From: Cercospora beticola
Taxonomy: Eukaryota; Ascomycota; Dothideomycetes; Mycosphaerellales; Mycosphaerellaceae
Direction of reading: 5' to 3'
NCBI RefSeq assembly: GCF_033473495.1
Contig: NC_088942.1
Span: 558,001 to 622,000 of the forward strand
Length of the DNA: 64,000 bases
Below are positions 26,083-37,900 of this stretch, in pieces. The notes beneath the pieces are model-generated. The model saw nothing but the letters and a program-made list of their open reading frames with translations. It ran no database searches and was not told the DNA's origin. Positions within the stretch are counted from its first letter, which is position 1. Each line of letters begins with the position of its first letter. The position numbers were made by a program, and so were the translations under genes.

Positions 26083-28928
26083 CTCTATCCTTCCTTTTCT
26101 CTCTTCTTTTATCCTTCTATACCTCTTCTCTTATAAGTAAGAATTAGTCTAGGACCCCTTCTTAGATAAGCTACTTTACTACTATATATAGCTCTCTCTT
26201 TATATTAGCTAGGTCCTTCTAGTTTATAGATCCCTCTATCTAGAAAAGTAGATATCTTCTTTCGTTCTATTTTAGATAGAATATATATATATATTTTAGT
26301 ATCTTATACCTCTATCTATATTCGTAGTCTAGTATAAAGCCTAGGACTCTCTTTTTAGTAAGGTATTACTTTATCCTAATATACTCTATCCTTAAGAGTA
26401 TAACTATTATACTCTCTAGTCTAGTAAGTCCTTTATATAGAGTTAGTTTAATAGTAGAGAAGGTAGTAGTTTTCTATACTAGTAGTTATTCCTCTTCTAC
26501 TTTTACTCTTCTCTTTTCCTTATTCTTTTCCTATCTTCTATTCTACTAATATTTAGCCTACTATATCTTATAGCCTAGGTATACCTATATCGTTATTTCT
26601 TAGCTTTATACTATCTAGAGGATTTCCTTCTATCTAGTTTAGGTTAGTAGTATAGGTTGCCTAGCTCTCTTTCCTATCTATACTTACTTTTTAATCTCTC
26701 TATACCTATCTTTAATATACTAGTATATAGGTTAGGTATCTTGCTTTTTAGATACTTATCTAGCTAGGTCCTAGGTATATAAGTAGAGAGGAGCAATAGT
26801 TACTTCTCTCTCTAGAATAGCTATTATAACTAACTTATATACTCCTATAATATTTCTTAGAGCCTCTCTCTAGATCTTCTTAATAGGTTTAGTAAGGTTC
26901 CTATAGTAGCTTTATATACTCTTTAGGTTAGACTAGACTTAGTAGCTAAAAGTAATAGCTAGTCTTACTACTACTATATAGAGGTACTTTACTTTTTAGA
27001 AGAATACTCTCTATATAGACTTATATAGTCTCTAAAGTAATTATATTTAGTAGGCTCCCTTTTCTACTACTTATTTAATATATAGGCTCTATTTAAGTTT
27101 AGTATCTACTTATACTCTAAAAAGTCTAAGTAATAGTAGTAGTTCTCTATTAAATCTCTAGATTTAGACTATAGCCTTAAAGTTATATTTCCTACTTCTA
27201 GTAAAGTAGATTAGCTAATATTTCTATAATATAAATTCTACTTTATATCTCCTTACCTATTCTTTATATTTCTAGTAGGCTTTCTTAAGTTGCCTATAGT
27301 TATCCTCTATTAATATACTATATATAAGGATATTAGAGTTATCTATAAACTCTATTACTAAAGTAGTCTCTTTATATAGTATTAGGAGTAGAGTAGAAAT
27401 AAAGAAAAGGAAGAGGATTAGAGATAGAGTAGAGCCTTAGAGAATTCCTATATTTTAGAGCTTTAGTTAGTCTATAAATTCTCTAAGCCTTAGGTAGATA
27501 GTCCTATCTTAGAGGAATAATTAGATAAAGCTAATAGTATAGTCTAGGAAGCCTTTTATTCTAATATTATAAAGTAGCCTCTAGTAGGAGACTTTATTAA
27601 ATACCTCTAAGATATTAAGGTAGAGTATAGATACTATAGCTCCTAGCTTAGTTTTCTAGATAGTTTTTACTTATTTAGTAATAAGGTCTAATACTAAGGT
27701 AGTAGACCTACTAGGCCTAGTACCTATTTATTCTTCTAGAAGGAGCTTCCTTTCTTTAGTCTTTTTAGATATCCTCTTAGTAACTATAGCTTCTAGGACC
27801 TTTACTATTATATTAAGTAGAGCAATAGGTCTATATACTCCTAGCTTTAAGTAGTCTAGTTTCTATAGTTTCCTAAGTACTACTATTATAGAGTACTTAA
27901 AGGCTTTAGAGTAGTATACTATCCTTAAGTATATAGTAAAGAGTTTAGCTAGAATTAGAGAAAGTTGTTCTCTATACTCTTTAAGTAAGAGGTTTAGTAT
28001 TTAGTTAGGTCCTAGAGCTTTATTACTAGATAGTTTCCTAAGAACTCCTTCTACTTTCTTTAGTTAAACTTTAACCTCTATCTAGAATTAGAGTAGTAGT
28101 TAGGTATATTAGATATTACTTAGGTCTACTTCTTCTAGGTCTAGGAAGAAGTATTTTACTAGGATTATAGCTTTCCTCTTATTAGTATCTCTATTATACT
28201 CTATATTAGCTAGGCTTAGGAAGTATAGTAGCTAGTACTCTTAGTTCGCTCTCTTTCTAGCTTATTTAGCTATTTTCTAGATCTTCTTAGAGTCCTCTAT
28301 AACTTCTTTTATTAGTTTCCTCTAAGCTAGGTTTTGCTCTCTTCTTATAGCTTTGCTTCTTATATATAATACTTTAAAGTATAGCTTATAGCTCTATTCT
28401 ATCTTATAGTTTCTCTATTCTTTTCTTCTTCTTCTTACTAGCTTTATAGCCTTCTTATATTCCTAGGTCTATACTATCTTTATATAGCTTAATAGTCTAG
28501 CTATTAGAACTATCTTCTCTATAATTCTTTAAATAGAGGATTATATTCTATAAGCTAGTATATCTAGGTATTCCTTTATATTAAGTAGGAGTTAGTTAAG
28601 TTAGTTAGTATCTTAGGCTATAAGGTCCTAGATTCTATTCTAGTTTATAGCTTTCTACTACTTTCTCTAGCTTCTTCCTCTTAGCTCTTAGAGGTTAATA
28701 TAGAGAGTTATTCTAAAAGGGATATAGTTAGAGCTATATATCTCTTCTAAAAGAGCTTTATATTCTTAGATTAGATTTTAGAGGAAGAGGCTAATAAAGG
28801 CTAGGTCTAATATTTAGTAGCTAGCTATATATCTTTCCTATATAATTATCTCTAGCTCTAGAGCTAGCTATAGTTAGGCCTCTATAATTGTTTTAATAAG
28901 CTTATCTACTATAGTATATTAGGTTTAG
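26083..28928 (-). pseudogene. LINE-1 reverse transcriptase relic (3' part)
   Basis: Read on the minus strand. The early RT motif appears at about 27760-27870 as YRPIALLN followed by KVLEAMVTKRIS. At 27428-27448 the GIPQGSP-type block reads GIL-stop-GST, with Gln turned into a stop and Pro into Leu. The catalytic box at 27338-27349 reads FIDN, from an expected F-x-DD. After RT, the typical thumb/connection segment is visible at about 26780-26960 (LEREVTIAPLYLY). An RNase H domain was not clearly seen in the remaining 700 bases. The copia insertion removed the link to the endonuclease. Confidence 0.65.
28924..28928. repeat. Copia-A target-site duplication TTTAG (left)
   Basis: TTTAG directly precedes the 5' LTR and is repeated at 41858-41862 directly after the 3' LTR. 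Five bases is the usual length for Ty1/copia integration. Confidence 0.85.
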
Positions 28929-29158
28929 TATTAGAAAGTATAGTCTAGTTAGATATTCTAAGAGATACTTTAAGGATTAGAGTTAGGTAATATAAGTTAT
29001 ATAATACTAGGTTATATAACCTAGCTAATACCTATCTTAGAAGTAAGATATAACCTATAACTAACTAATATAATTAACTCGGTTAGTTCCTACTTATTAT
29101 CTCTACTTCTACTATATTATACCTATCCGACGAGTACCTACGAGAATATAATTTAATA
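28929..29158 (+). repeat. Copia-A 5' LTR
   Basis: 230 bp. It differs from the 3' LTR at about six positions, all transitions. It contains an 18-bp perfect palindrome at 29007-29024. Confidence 0.88.
29007..29024. repeat. Perfect 18-bp palindrome in copia LTR
   Basis: CTAGGTTATATAACCTAG reads the same on both strands. The same palindrome is present in all four LTRs of Copia-A and Copia-B despite RIP. It could form a hairpin in the transcript or bind a dimeric factor; function is unknown. Confidence 0.7.
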
Positions 29159-29170
29159 GGTTATAAGCTC
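29159..29170 (+). other. Copia-A primer binding site (internal part of initiator tRNA-Met)
   Basis: GGTTATAAGCTC begins directly after the 5' LTR. Allowing RIP (TGA to TAA) it fits GGTTATGAGCCC, the complement of the anticodon region of initiator tRNA-Met. Drosophila copia and yeast Ty5 use this half-tRNA type of primer. Copia-B has GGTTATAAGCCTA in the same place. Confidence 0.6.
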
Positions 29171-32100
29171 GAGTTTATAGAGAGGCTCTAAGTAGAAAGA
29201 GTTAGCCTTCTTATTCTTAAAGTAATACGTATTATCTCTTATAGGACCTATAGTATTAACTAGATAGAGAAGTAGGAAAAGAGTATAAGAAAGACTAGAG
29301 GTATATCCTATCTATACTATCTTAAAGCTTTAGAAGATCCTAGTTATAAGCTAGAAGTCTCTAAAGAGTAGGTAAGATAGAGAAAAGCCTAGTAAGGTAT
29401 ACTCTACTTTAAAAGAGAAGTATACTAAAGGAGTATAAAGAGGAAAGAATTAGCCTTAGACTATAATACCTAAGTAGATAAGACTAGGCCTAAGTACTAA
29501 GTACTACTAATACTTTAGAACTAGCTAGTAGTACTTTTCTAAGAAGATAGATCTTTTAGAGGTTCTCTACCTAAGAACCTAACTAACTTCTATAAGAGAG
29601 AAGAGTTCTTAGATACCTTAGCTAAGAGAGAAGAGTCTTAGTAACTAGGGAAAGTAGAAATCTAGAAGCTACTAATTAGATTAAAAGAGCTTATATTTCT
29701 AGAGTTTAGATTTATTTATTTAATTTTATAGAAATAGATTTAATAAGTAAATTAGATAGGAGGAGAATACTAATCCTAATAAGAGAGAACTAGAGACTAT
29801 AGTTTAAGCTATAGAAGAATATACTTAGAGGAAAAGAAATCTTCTAGATAATCTTAGACTTAAAGAGATTATTAGTACCTACTCTAGCTAAATCTAAAGT
29901 ATCTAAAGCTTTATTAAGTAAAGGGAAAGGCACTATATTTTTAGAGTTTAGCCTAAAATAGTAGAAGGATAATATAAAGGTAATCTATATTCTAATAGAA
30001 AGTCTTTATATAGATAACTAAGATAAGATAATAGATAAAATAAGAGTATATAATATCTAGATAAAGCTATATAGGAAATATAGTAAAGTCTAATAGGTAT
30101 ATATAATAGCTATTATCTAAGAATTTATAACCTTTAAAATAGAACTAGAGGATATAATTAGGAAATTATAGGTCTACTTTAGCAATTTTAAAAGAAGGAT
30201 TATAGAGATTAACTAGAGGGAGTTATACTATAAGACTCCTAATATAAGGATTAAGTATCTACTCTTTATACTTCTAGCTAAGTATAAGAGTATAAGGTAG
30301 ACTATCTAAGCTTAGAAGAACTTAGACTCTAAAGAAATCCTCTAACTTCTTAAAGTAGAGAAGTTAATATAGTATAGATACTAGTTATAAGAAATAGTAA
30401 TATTTACTAAAGAAAGAGAGATTTAAAATATAAAGCTAAAATACTACTTCTATAAGGAGAAGTATTTTAGAGGTATTACTAAGTATCTATATCTTAATAA
30501 AGCTAAGAGAACTATTAACTTAAAATAGACTAGTAGAATAAAGAAGAGAAGAATACTACTTAGAGAAAGTATATTTAGAAGGAGATCTTTACTAGATAAA
30601 GAAGTATTAAAAGAAATAGTAAAGAAACTTAACTTAAAAGTCTAATCTCTTAAGAAGAGATAAACTTTAAGAAAGTTTTCTAAGAAAGTATATACTATCT
30701 AAGAAGATATAGAGCTTTCTATAGTATCTAAAGTATCTTAATCTCTATTAGAGGATAATAATATTAATAAAGTTATATACTTAACTATAGAAGCAAAAAG
30801 TAAGTATATACTATTAAGATAGCTACTTAACTCCTATACTTTATTATATATAACTAACTAAGAATTACTTTTTAGAGAACTAAAACCTCTTTAGAGGAAA
30901 AAGTAGATTAAAGTTAGAAGTAGCTATCTAATAGCTATATATATAGGAAATATAGTAATAGATAGAAAAAGAGGAAAATAGATTATTCTTAAGAATATTC
31001 TCTTTATATCTAGTCTAGGAGTAAATCTTGTTTCTTAGAACTAATTTAGCTAGTAGTATAGTATTTAACTACTAAAATTTATACTTATTTTATTATCTAG
31101 GAAACTAGTTATCTAGATAAAACTTGCAGAAGGAGTACTATTTATTAAGGAGATTAATAATATATTATAGGAGCTTATAATATTATACTTTAATTAAAAA
31201 TAAGAGAATAAAGCCTATACTTTTAAAGCCTAAGAAAAGACCTAAGAATAGTAGAAGCTTTAGTATAGAAGACTTATATATTTTAGAGAGAGTTTTCTTA
31301 GAAACCTATATAAGGTATCTAACTTAAAGGCTTAGATTCCTATTCTAAAGGAATACTAACTTTATAAAGTATATTCCTTAGCAAAAATAAAGAAATATAG
31401 AAGGAAAGAAACTAAAAGGAAACTCTAAAAGTTGTCTCTAGTTTCTATTAATATCTATAGTCCTTTATCTATTTTAAGATTAGGATATAAATAGTAGCTT
31501 AAGATTATTAATAACTTCTTAAGAAAGAAATAGACTTTCCTAATAAAGTCTAGAGAAGATATACTAAGTATCCTTAAAGACTAGAAAGTAAAAGCTAAGC
31601 TATAATTAGGAAACCTCTTCTAGATTATAAGAAGTAATAGAGTAAGAGAGCTTCTTATTATATTAAAGTAGTAGGAGAAGAAATATAGAATTTCCTTCTA
31701 TATAACTAAAGTATATAACTCTATTTAGAATAGAGTAGTTAAGAGGTTAATCTAAACCTCTAAAGACTATATAAAAGTAATACTAGAAGATGCCTATATA
31801 CCTATTAAATTCTAGCTAGAAGCCTTAGTAGCCTATATAATTATTAGAAATTCTCTTTCTAATAGCCTAGAAATTAATAGATTTAAAGTATTACCTAAGG
31901 AAGCCTTTTTAAGTATTTAACTCTTAGTATTATACTTTAGAGTTTAGAGTTATAAAGTAGTAGTCTATATAGATCCTAAGTTCTAGCTAGTAGAGATAAG
32001 ATTAGACAAACTAATAAACAGAGGTAAAGAAGCCGTATTTATTAGGTATATTCCTAATACTACTAAAATATAGCTCTTCTAGGAGCTTAATATAAGAGCT

Positions 32101-32605
32101 ATTAAAGCCTATAATACTACTACTTAGTTTAAGTATAAGAAAGGAGGAGATATAGAGCTAAATATTCCTAAGCTTAATTAAGTAAGTAGTATACCTATTA
32201 GAAACCTAGTTAGTAGATCTCTAAAGAAGCTAATAGTAGTTATACTTTCTATAGCTACTATACCTATAGCTATAGTAACTAAACCTATAGGTCCTAGCTA
32301 AATACTCTTTATATAGTTACTACCTCTACTAAAGAATAAAGAGAAGTACTAGAAGATAGAGGATCTAGAAGAAGAAAACTCTAGAGAACTATAACTCTAG
32401 TAGAGGAAAAGTAGAACTACTAAACTACCTAAGCTAAGCTAGGAAGTTAATAGATAAGCTAGTCCTAGTACTAGTAGGAGACTATATTCTAAAGCAAAAG
32501 GATTAAATATTATATAGTAGGACCTATAAGGAAATAGAGATTAGGAGAGGAACTAAGACTAAATCTATAGCTAAAAGAGAAGGAGATCTATCTTAGATAA
32601 AGGAC
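29171..32605 (+). pseudogene. Copia-A gag, protease and integrase relic
   Basis: The polyprotein of a copia element, cut by the gypsy insertion. The gag zinc knuckle at about 30442-30486 reads Y-YF-Y-KEK-Y, from an expected C-x2-C-x3-H-x6-C with Cys and His turned to Tyr. Protease is suggested at about 30817-30850 (LLNSYT, for LLDS-x-T). The pre-integrase domain is at about 31254-31290 (LWYRRLMYF, for LWHRRLMHF). The integrase core starts near 31441 with SINIYSPL, for SIDI-x-GPL, so the first catalytic Asp is now Asn at 31450-31452. The block around 31727-31756 (QNRVVKRLIQ, for QNGVVER) has the catalytic Glu changed to Lys. Stops are all RIP-type. Confidence 0.85.
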
Positions 32606-32610
32606 TAGGC
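32606..32610. repeat. Gypsy target-site duplication TAGGC (left)
   Basis: TAGGC precedes the left LTR and is repeated at 39404-39408 after the right LTR. Copia-B has a single copy at the equivalent site (47047-47051, reverse strand), which confirms the duplication. Confidence 0.9.
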
Positions 32611-32805
32611 TATAAGAGTAGAATATAGCAATATATTAAGCGCCTCTAGACTCCCTATCTAGAGATATTAAGAATAATTCTTACCTCCTTTATTTATATA
32701 CGTTCTACGTACTTTTATTCTACGCTAAGTATAAGTAGTACTAGCCGTTATACCTTAACGCCTAATAAGCTACGCCTCTCGAGCTATATACTCCTAGCTT
32801 TTATA
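32611..32805 (-). repeat. Gypsy 3' LTR
   Basis: 195 bp, paired with 39209-39403. The two copies differ at about ten positions, all transitions. On the minus strand it starts TATAAAAGC (from TGTAAAAGC) and ends CTCTTATA (from TTACA). Confidence 0.88.
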
Positions 32806-32806
32806 A

Positions 32807-32821
32807 CTATCTCCTCTCTCT
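32807..32821 (-). other. Gypsy polypurine tract
   Basis: On the minus strand a purine run (AGAGAGAGGAGATAG) lies immediately upstream of the 3' LTR, where the plus-strand DNA primer of LTR retrotransposons is expected. This independently supports the minus-strand orientation. Confidence 0.6.
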
Positions 32822-33551
32822 AATAGAGCTACCTTAGCTTATAGAGGAGACTATATATTTCTGTCGTCTTAGTATAGTATCTAGTACGTTCGTACTACTT
32901 CTTATATACGTAAGAGTTAAGTCGAGCCTTAGTTCGTAGCTAGTTACTATATAGTAACTCTCTATAGTAACGAGCTTATTAATAGTACGTACTATCGGCG
33001 CTCGCGCTATAAGGCGCCGGTATACTATAAATTCGTTATATGCCTCTCGCGTATTTTCTCTATTAACTATCTATATTTAGTAAGCTCTTCGTATCTAACT
33101 CGTACTATATACTTAACTATCTAGTACTTCCCTCGTACGCGACCTATAAGTAATATACCTCCTAGGAGAGCTACTACTACTCCCGCCGCCTCGGCTACTA
33201 ACTGTCTCTCTTATATAGTAGACGACCTACTAAAGATAGAGGATAACAACTACTAGCGCTACCTCCTATATCTCGTAGATCGTAAGTCGCGTAGTTCGTA
33301 TACGTATTATATACTTCGAGTCTACTAACTCCTTATACCTAGCTATCGAGCCGCGCTATAATAGCGATATAAAGCTCGGCTAGTAGCTAAACTATATTCG
33401 CTATAGCAAGTCTAACTATAAGTATGTCCGCGTTACTAATCTAGACCTTATAAAGTAGGCGTAGCGCGCGCACTACTACTACCGCCTACTACGTACGAGC
33501 AGGCGCGCTATACGCCTCTAGTAGCTCCGCCGCTATCTCGATAATATAGGC
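32822..33551 (+). other. Gypsy 3' internal region, possible upstream part of antisense frame
   Basis: CpG-rich sequence between the polypurine tract and the antisense frame. At 33228-33560 a different + strand frame also reads like protein (runs such as YKARLVAKL and PYKVGVARALLLPP). It is unclear whether this is an earlier exon of the antisense gene or chance. No sense-strand domain was found here. Confidence 0.3.
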
Positions 33552-34082
33552 GAGGCTATTACTACTACTTTTAAGCGCCTATAGAGTAACTCGGGCAAGT
33601 CCGCCGGTATCTTCTCTATACTAAAGAAGGCTAGCGAGGCGCTAGCTACTAGTATACTCTCCGCTAACGAGCTCGTAGCGACGAGTATAGGCCTCGCTAT
33701 CTAGCGTAGTATATTCGAGCTAGAGTATAAGATATATCTTATATCCTACTAGTCGCTTACTCCTCTCGTATAGTACTAATTTGTATAATAGAGGCTCCGC
33801 CTACTTAGCGCCTCTAGTAAGGCTCTAGACCTCGCCGTCGCCTCTACCTATTCTAGCTAGTCTACTTAGAACGAGGGAGAGCTCTCTAAGCTCGAGGTAG
33901 ATAATAAGGAGGAGAGTAAGAAGAAGAATAATACTATAGACGTAGGTATAGGCAGCGAGTAGCCTATAGGCCTCGCGCTCTTCTTCTACTAGGCTCTCGT
34001 AGTACTCTTACGTCTCGCTAGCTCTAGGCTATATACTTCTATTACGCGTAGTATACGCTATACCTACGGGTACTATAAATAA
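33552..34082 (+). pseudogene. Antisense protein-like frame inside gypsy element
   Basis: A + strand frame of about 176 codons, opposite to gag-pol, ends at a TAA at 34080-34082. It reads as protein with few RIP stops: runs such as NSGKSAGIFSMLKKASEALA and TSMLSANELVATS, then an acidic and basic stretch (GELSKLEVDNKEESKKKNN). It lies downstream of pol in the element's own orientation, where some LTR retrotransposons carry an additional antisense ORF. No family was recognised. The composition (Lys, Glu, Ser) could fit a nucleic-acid-binding or regulatory protein, but this is inference. Confidence 0.45.
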
Positions 34083-34199
34083 ATATCTTCTCTCCTCTTA
34101 TAACGTCTTAGTTTTCTAAGTTCTTATATCTTAGCGGTTCTTATATCTTAGTAATACTTAGCGTTTAGAATTCTTAGAATTTTCTACTATTCTACTAAC

Positions 34200-37100
34200 T
34201 ACTAGTATTACTATTTCTTCCGTAGTTTCGCCTTACGTACGGGCTGCTTAGTTTCGCGTTACGCCTCGAATACGTTAAGTGCCTCGTAATCTCCGATATA
34301 TTCTACCGGCTTCTAGGTATTATATTCCTCCGGCTATCTACGCTATTAAACTAGGTACTTCTTTACGCCTTTCTCTATATAGCTTTCTAGTATCCTCTCG
34401 ACTTCCTATTTGCTTTACTCGTCTATAAGTAGTAGGCTAGTAGCCTACGTATCGCTATCTTACTAGAGTTCTAAGAGAGATACGTAGAAGATATTATAAA
34501 TCTGCGAGCCGGTTAGTAGAGCTAGGCGGTACGCCTGCTTTCCGACTACGTTAATAACCTTAAATAGTCTAGCGAATCTATCTACTAGCTTCTTCGATAG
34601 TATCTTTAACTAGAGGTTCTTTATAGATAATAGGACTAAGTCGCTAACCTTAAATTCTATCGGCTAGTGCTTCTAATTAAAGTACTTAGCCTAAGATTCG
34701 CTTGCTTATTACTAGCGCTTAGTTAGCTCTTCGTAGTTCTGCTTTAACCTCTCTATAGTATTCTTCGCTACCGGTACCTCTTCTCGAAGAAGTATATCTC
34801 GAGCTTCGCCTACGTCTCTCTTACGCGTTTCTATAGAAAGATCTAGATTAAACCTATATACTATTCGAAATAGCGATATCTTAAGCGTAGTATTTACGCT
34901 ATTATTATACGCGAATTCTACTAACGATAGGATAGACGCCTAGTCGTCCTATCGCTCGCTATAATAGATACGTAGGTACTACTTAAGCGTCTAGTTTGCG
35001 CGCTCGGTTTAACCGTTAGTCTACGAGTAGAATATAGTACTTAGCCTACGTTTTATATACGTCTCGTAGTAGAAGTCTAACTAGAACTAGCTAGTAAAGA
35101 CTAAGCTTCTATCGCTTACGATACTAGCTAGTACGCTACGTAGTCGTATTATCTCGTTAATTAGGATATCTATAAGCTCTACGCTAGTATAGCGCTTTAT
35201 CGTTCGGACGAAAGTTACTATCTTCGAGTAACGATCTATAATTATAAGAATCGCGTCGAAGATACGGCCGTTCTACTTACTAGGTAGAAGATCTATAATA
35301 AAGTCTATAGATAAATCCTTCTAAGAATAGTTAGGTAGTAGGAGCGTAGCTATCTTACTATAGAGGCGATAGCGCCTTACTTTTGCTTTCTAATAGCTAC
35401 TATACTACTCGACGTACTACCTTACGTCGTTACTAACCTCCGGCTACTAGTACTTCCGCTTAACTAACTCTACTATCTTATCCTTACTAAAATAGCCCGC
35501 TAGGATATCGTCGTAGTATATACGGATTACCTACGTCCGTAATACTAGGTCGTTTAGTAGGTATAGGGCCTCTTCCCGGTATATATAGCTATCCTTAACG
35601 ATATATTTCTCGTTCGCTATACCTTCGTATTCGGCCTACTCGTATAGTACTTTTGCTTTCGGATCGAGCTATACTAATATAGTAGTATACCTAATAATTA
35701 TATCCGAGACGTTAGCGTACGGCTACTCTTATATAGTAATAGCGCTAGCGACTCGTAAGAGTAGAGCAAAGCTAAACGGACGAGCCGAACGGTTAACCGC
35801 CGCCGTAATATACCTACTATCGGGCAGCGCTACCCCCCCGCTCTTAACTACTACTATAACTACCTTTAGAGTATCTAACTTAGCCTAGTAAGTAGCTTTT
35901 ATACGGGCAATAACTAGGCCGCTTATAGGTATAGTACTCTATACCTAGAGTTTCTACTATAGTAATAGTAGGAGGTTGCTTATCTCCTTCGCCTCTCGTA
36001 CGTAGTCGCTATATCTAGATAGCGTATCGGCTAGGTTAAGCTTGCTAGCTCGATAGCTAATAGTAAAATTAAAAAGAGCGAGGAATATCGCCTACTTTAC
36101 TTATCTACCTATTAACTACTTAACGCCTATAAATCTCTTAAGGTTAGCGTAATTAATAAGCACTTTAACCTTATACGTAGCGCCTTCGAGGTATAGTCGC
36201 TATACTTTAAATGCTTTAACTACTACGAGTAGTTCCTTATCGTAAACCTTATAGTTATATTTAGTATTAATTATCTTCTATAAGAAGAAGGCAATTAGAT
36301 ACTATTCCGCTTCGAATAGTTAGCTTAGGATACTAGCTACTACGAAGTCGGAAGCGTCGGTTTCGACTCGTAGACATAGCGTAGAGTTAAAGTATCTTAG
36401 TAGTAGTATAGTCTAAAATCGATTCTTTAGCTTATAGAACGCCTACTTCTTAGCTACTCTCTACTTAATTAGCCCTAGCTTCTTTCTATCCTTTATACTC
36501 TTTAATAGCGCTATTAAAGGTACTATAACTCTCGAATATCCGAAGATAAATCGATAGTAGAAGTTCGCGAATCTAAGGAAGAATTAAACCTCTATTAGCG
36601 TAGTTAGAGTTAGCTATAAGGCGATTACGGCTACCTTACTTAGATCTATCGTAACGCTACTAGTAGTTACTACGAATCTAAGGAAGTCGACCTTTTTCTA
36701 GAAGAACTTATACTTAGAACGCTATACGTAGAGTCTAAACTTATAGAGCCTCTTAAGTATAGCGTATACGTCTCGTACGTGTTCCTCGCGTATCCTACTA
36801 TAGATTAGGATATCGTCTAGGTATACTATATAGCTTATATCGACTAGCTCTACTAGCGTATAGTTAATATATACTTAGAACGTCGCTAGTATATTCGTTA
36901 AGCTAAAGGGTATTACTTTATACTAGAAATAGCCGTAGCGCGTACGAAACGTAGTCTTCTAGTAGTTACTTAGCTTAATCCGAATATAGTAGTACGTATC
37001 GGCTAAGTCTAAGGACGTAAACTATATAGCTCCTATAAGCCTATCTAGCGTCTTACTAATTAGAGGTAGTAGATACCGGTTCTTAATAGTAATCTCGTTT

Positions 37101-37900
37101 AGCCTGTAGTAGTCGATATATAACTATAGCTTGCTATTATTCTTTAGTACGAATAGGATAGGCGTACCTACCTCGCTATCGGAACGCTCGATCTAATCGT
37201 ACTCGAGTCCTATCTTTAGATACTCCTTAAGCTCGTCTAATTCTCGCTCCGACTAGTAATATAGTAGACGGAATAGTAGTATAGTTCTAGGCCGTAGGTT
37301 AATCGTATACTCTATGCTATTAACTAGCTTACTTCTTATTTCCTCTATCGGATTAAGAATATCGTTAAAACGACGGAACTCCTTAGAGATAGGCTTACTC
37401 TTATCGCCTATCTTGCTTAGGCTTACTATAAATACTACTAGTGCCTTCTAAAGATCCTTAAAGAATTTATAGGCTTCTCGGACTTCGAACTTGCTAAAAC
37501 GATCGTTACTATATAGCTATTTATCTATAGCGCTACTAGCTAGTACGCGCTAAGCACGTCGCTATAGACGGCCTAAGATTACGTTAGGAGTTAGTATATT
37601 ATATATATAGAAGATACTACCTATAGATCGCTCCTTACTACTAGAGTCTACGATCTATATACGTATATAGTACGTACTATAATAGTACCCTAATTTACCT
37701 ATAAAGGTAGTAACTAGTAGTAGGGCTATATTCGGCCTTATTAGTAGGTTATACTATAGTATAAAGGCCCTTAATATTATATTAATATCTATAGTATTAT
37801 CGAGAAGGAAAGCGGCCGGCTTGCTATCTAACTATATTTCGACTTCTCCTTCTACGTACGTTGCTAGTATACTCTAAACCGGTAGAGAGTTATTGCTATC
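34200..37900 (-). pseudogene. Gypsy pol relic: PR, RT, RNase H, integrase, chromodomain
   Basis: Read on the minus strand from high to low coordinates. A protease-like AFLLDNT segment lies at about 37780-37815. The RT catalytic box YLDD is intact at 36812-36823 in the context YIVYLDDILI. RNase H begins with TDASDFVVASILSQ at about 36306-36365. The integrase HHCC region reads YYDDILAGYF at about 35480-35525. The core follows with DRYSKMVTFV (about 35220-35260), SDRSLVFTS and QTDGQTERANQ (about 34980-35030), so the D,D,E residues are still recognisable. A chromodomain lies at about 34265-34400: RILESYMEKG...YLV-stop-WR...EEYNTWKPVEYI. Chromodomains steer integration to marked chromatin. Stops throughout are RIP-type. 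Confidence 0.88.
34265..34400 (-). other. Integrase C-terminal chromodomain relic
   Basis: The pattern VERILES, YLV-x-W and NTW-(E/K)-PVE-x-I is the chromodomain signature. The Trp of the W-x-G step and others have become stops. It marks the element as a chromovirus. Confidence 0.75.

Noticed and set aside
29159..29170. Sequence after the copia LTR as an ordinary tRNA 3'-end primer site
   Set aside because: The copies show GGTTAT rather than a TGG(N) match to a tRNA 3' end; the internal initiator tRNA-Met match is better.
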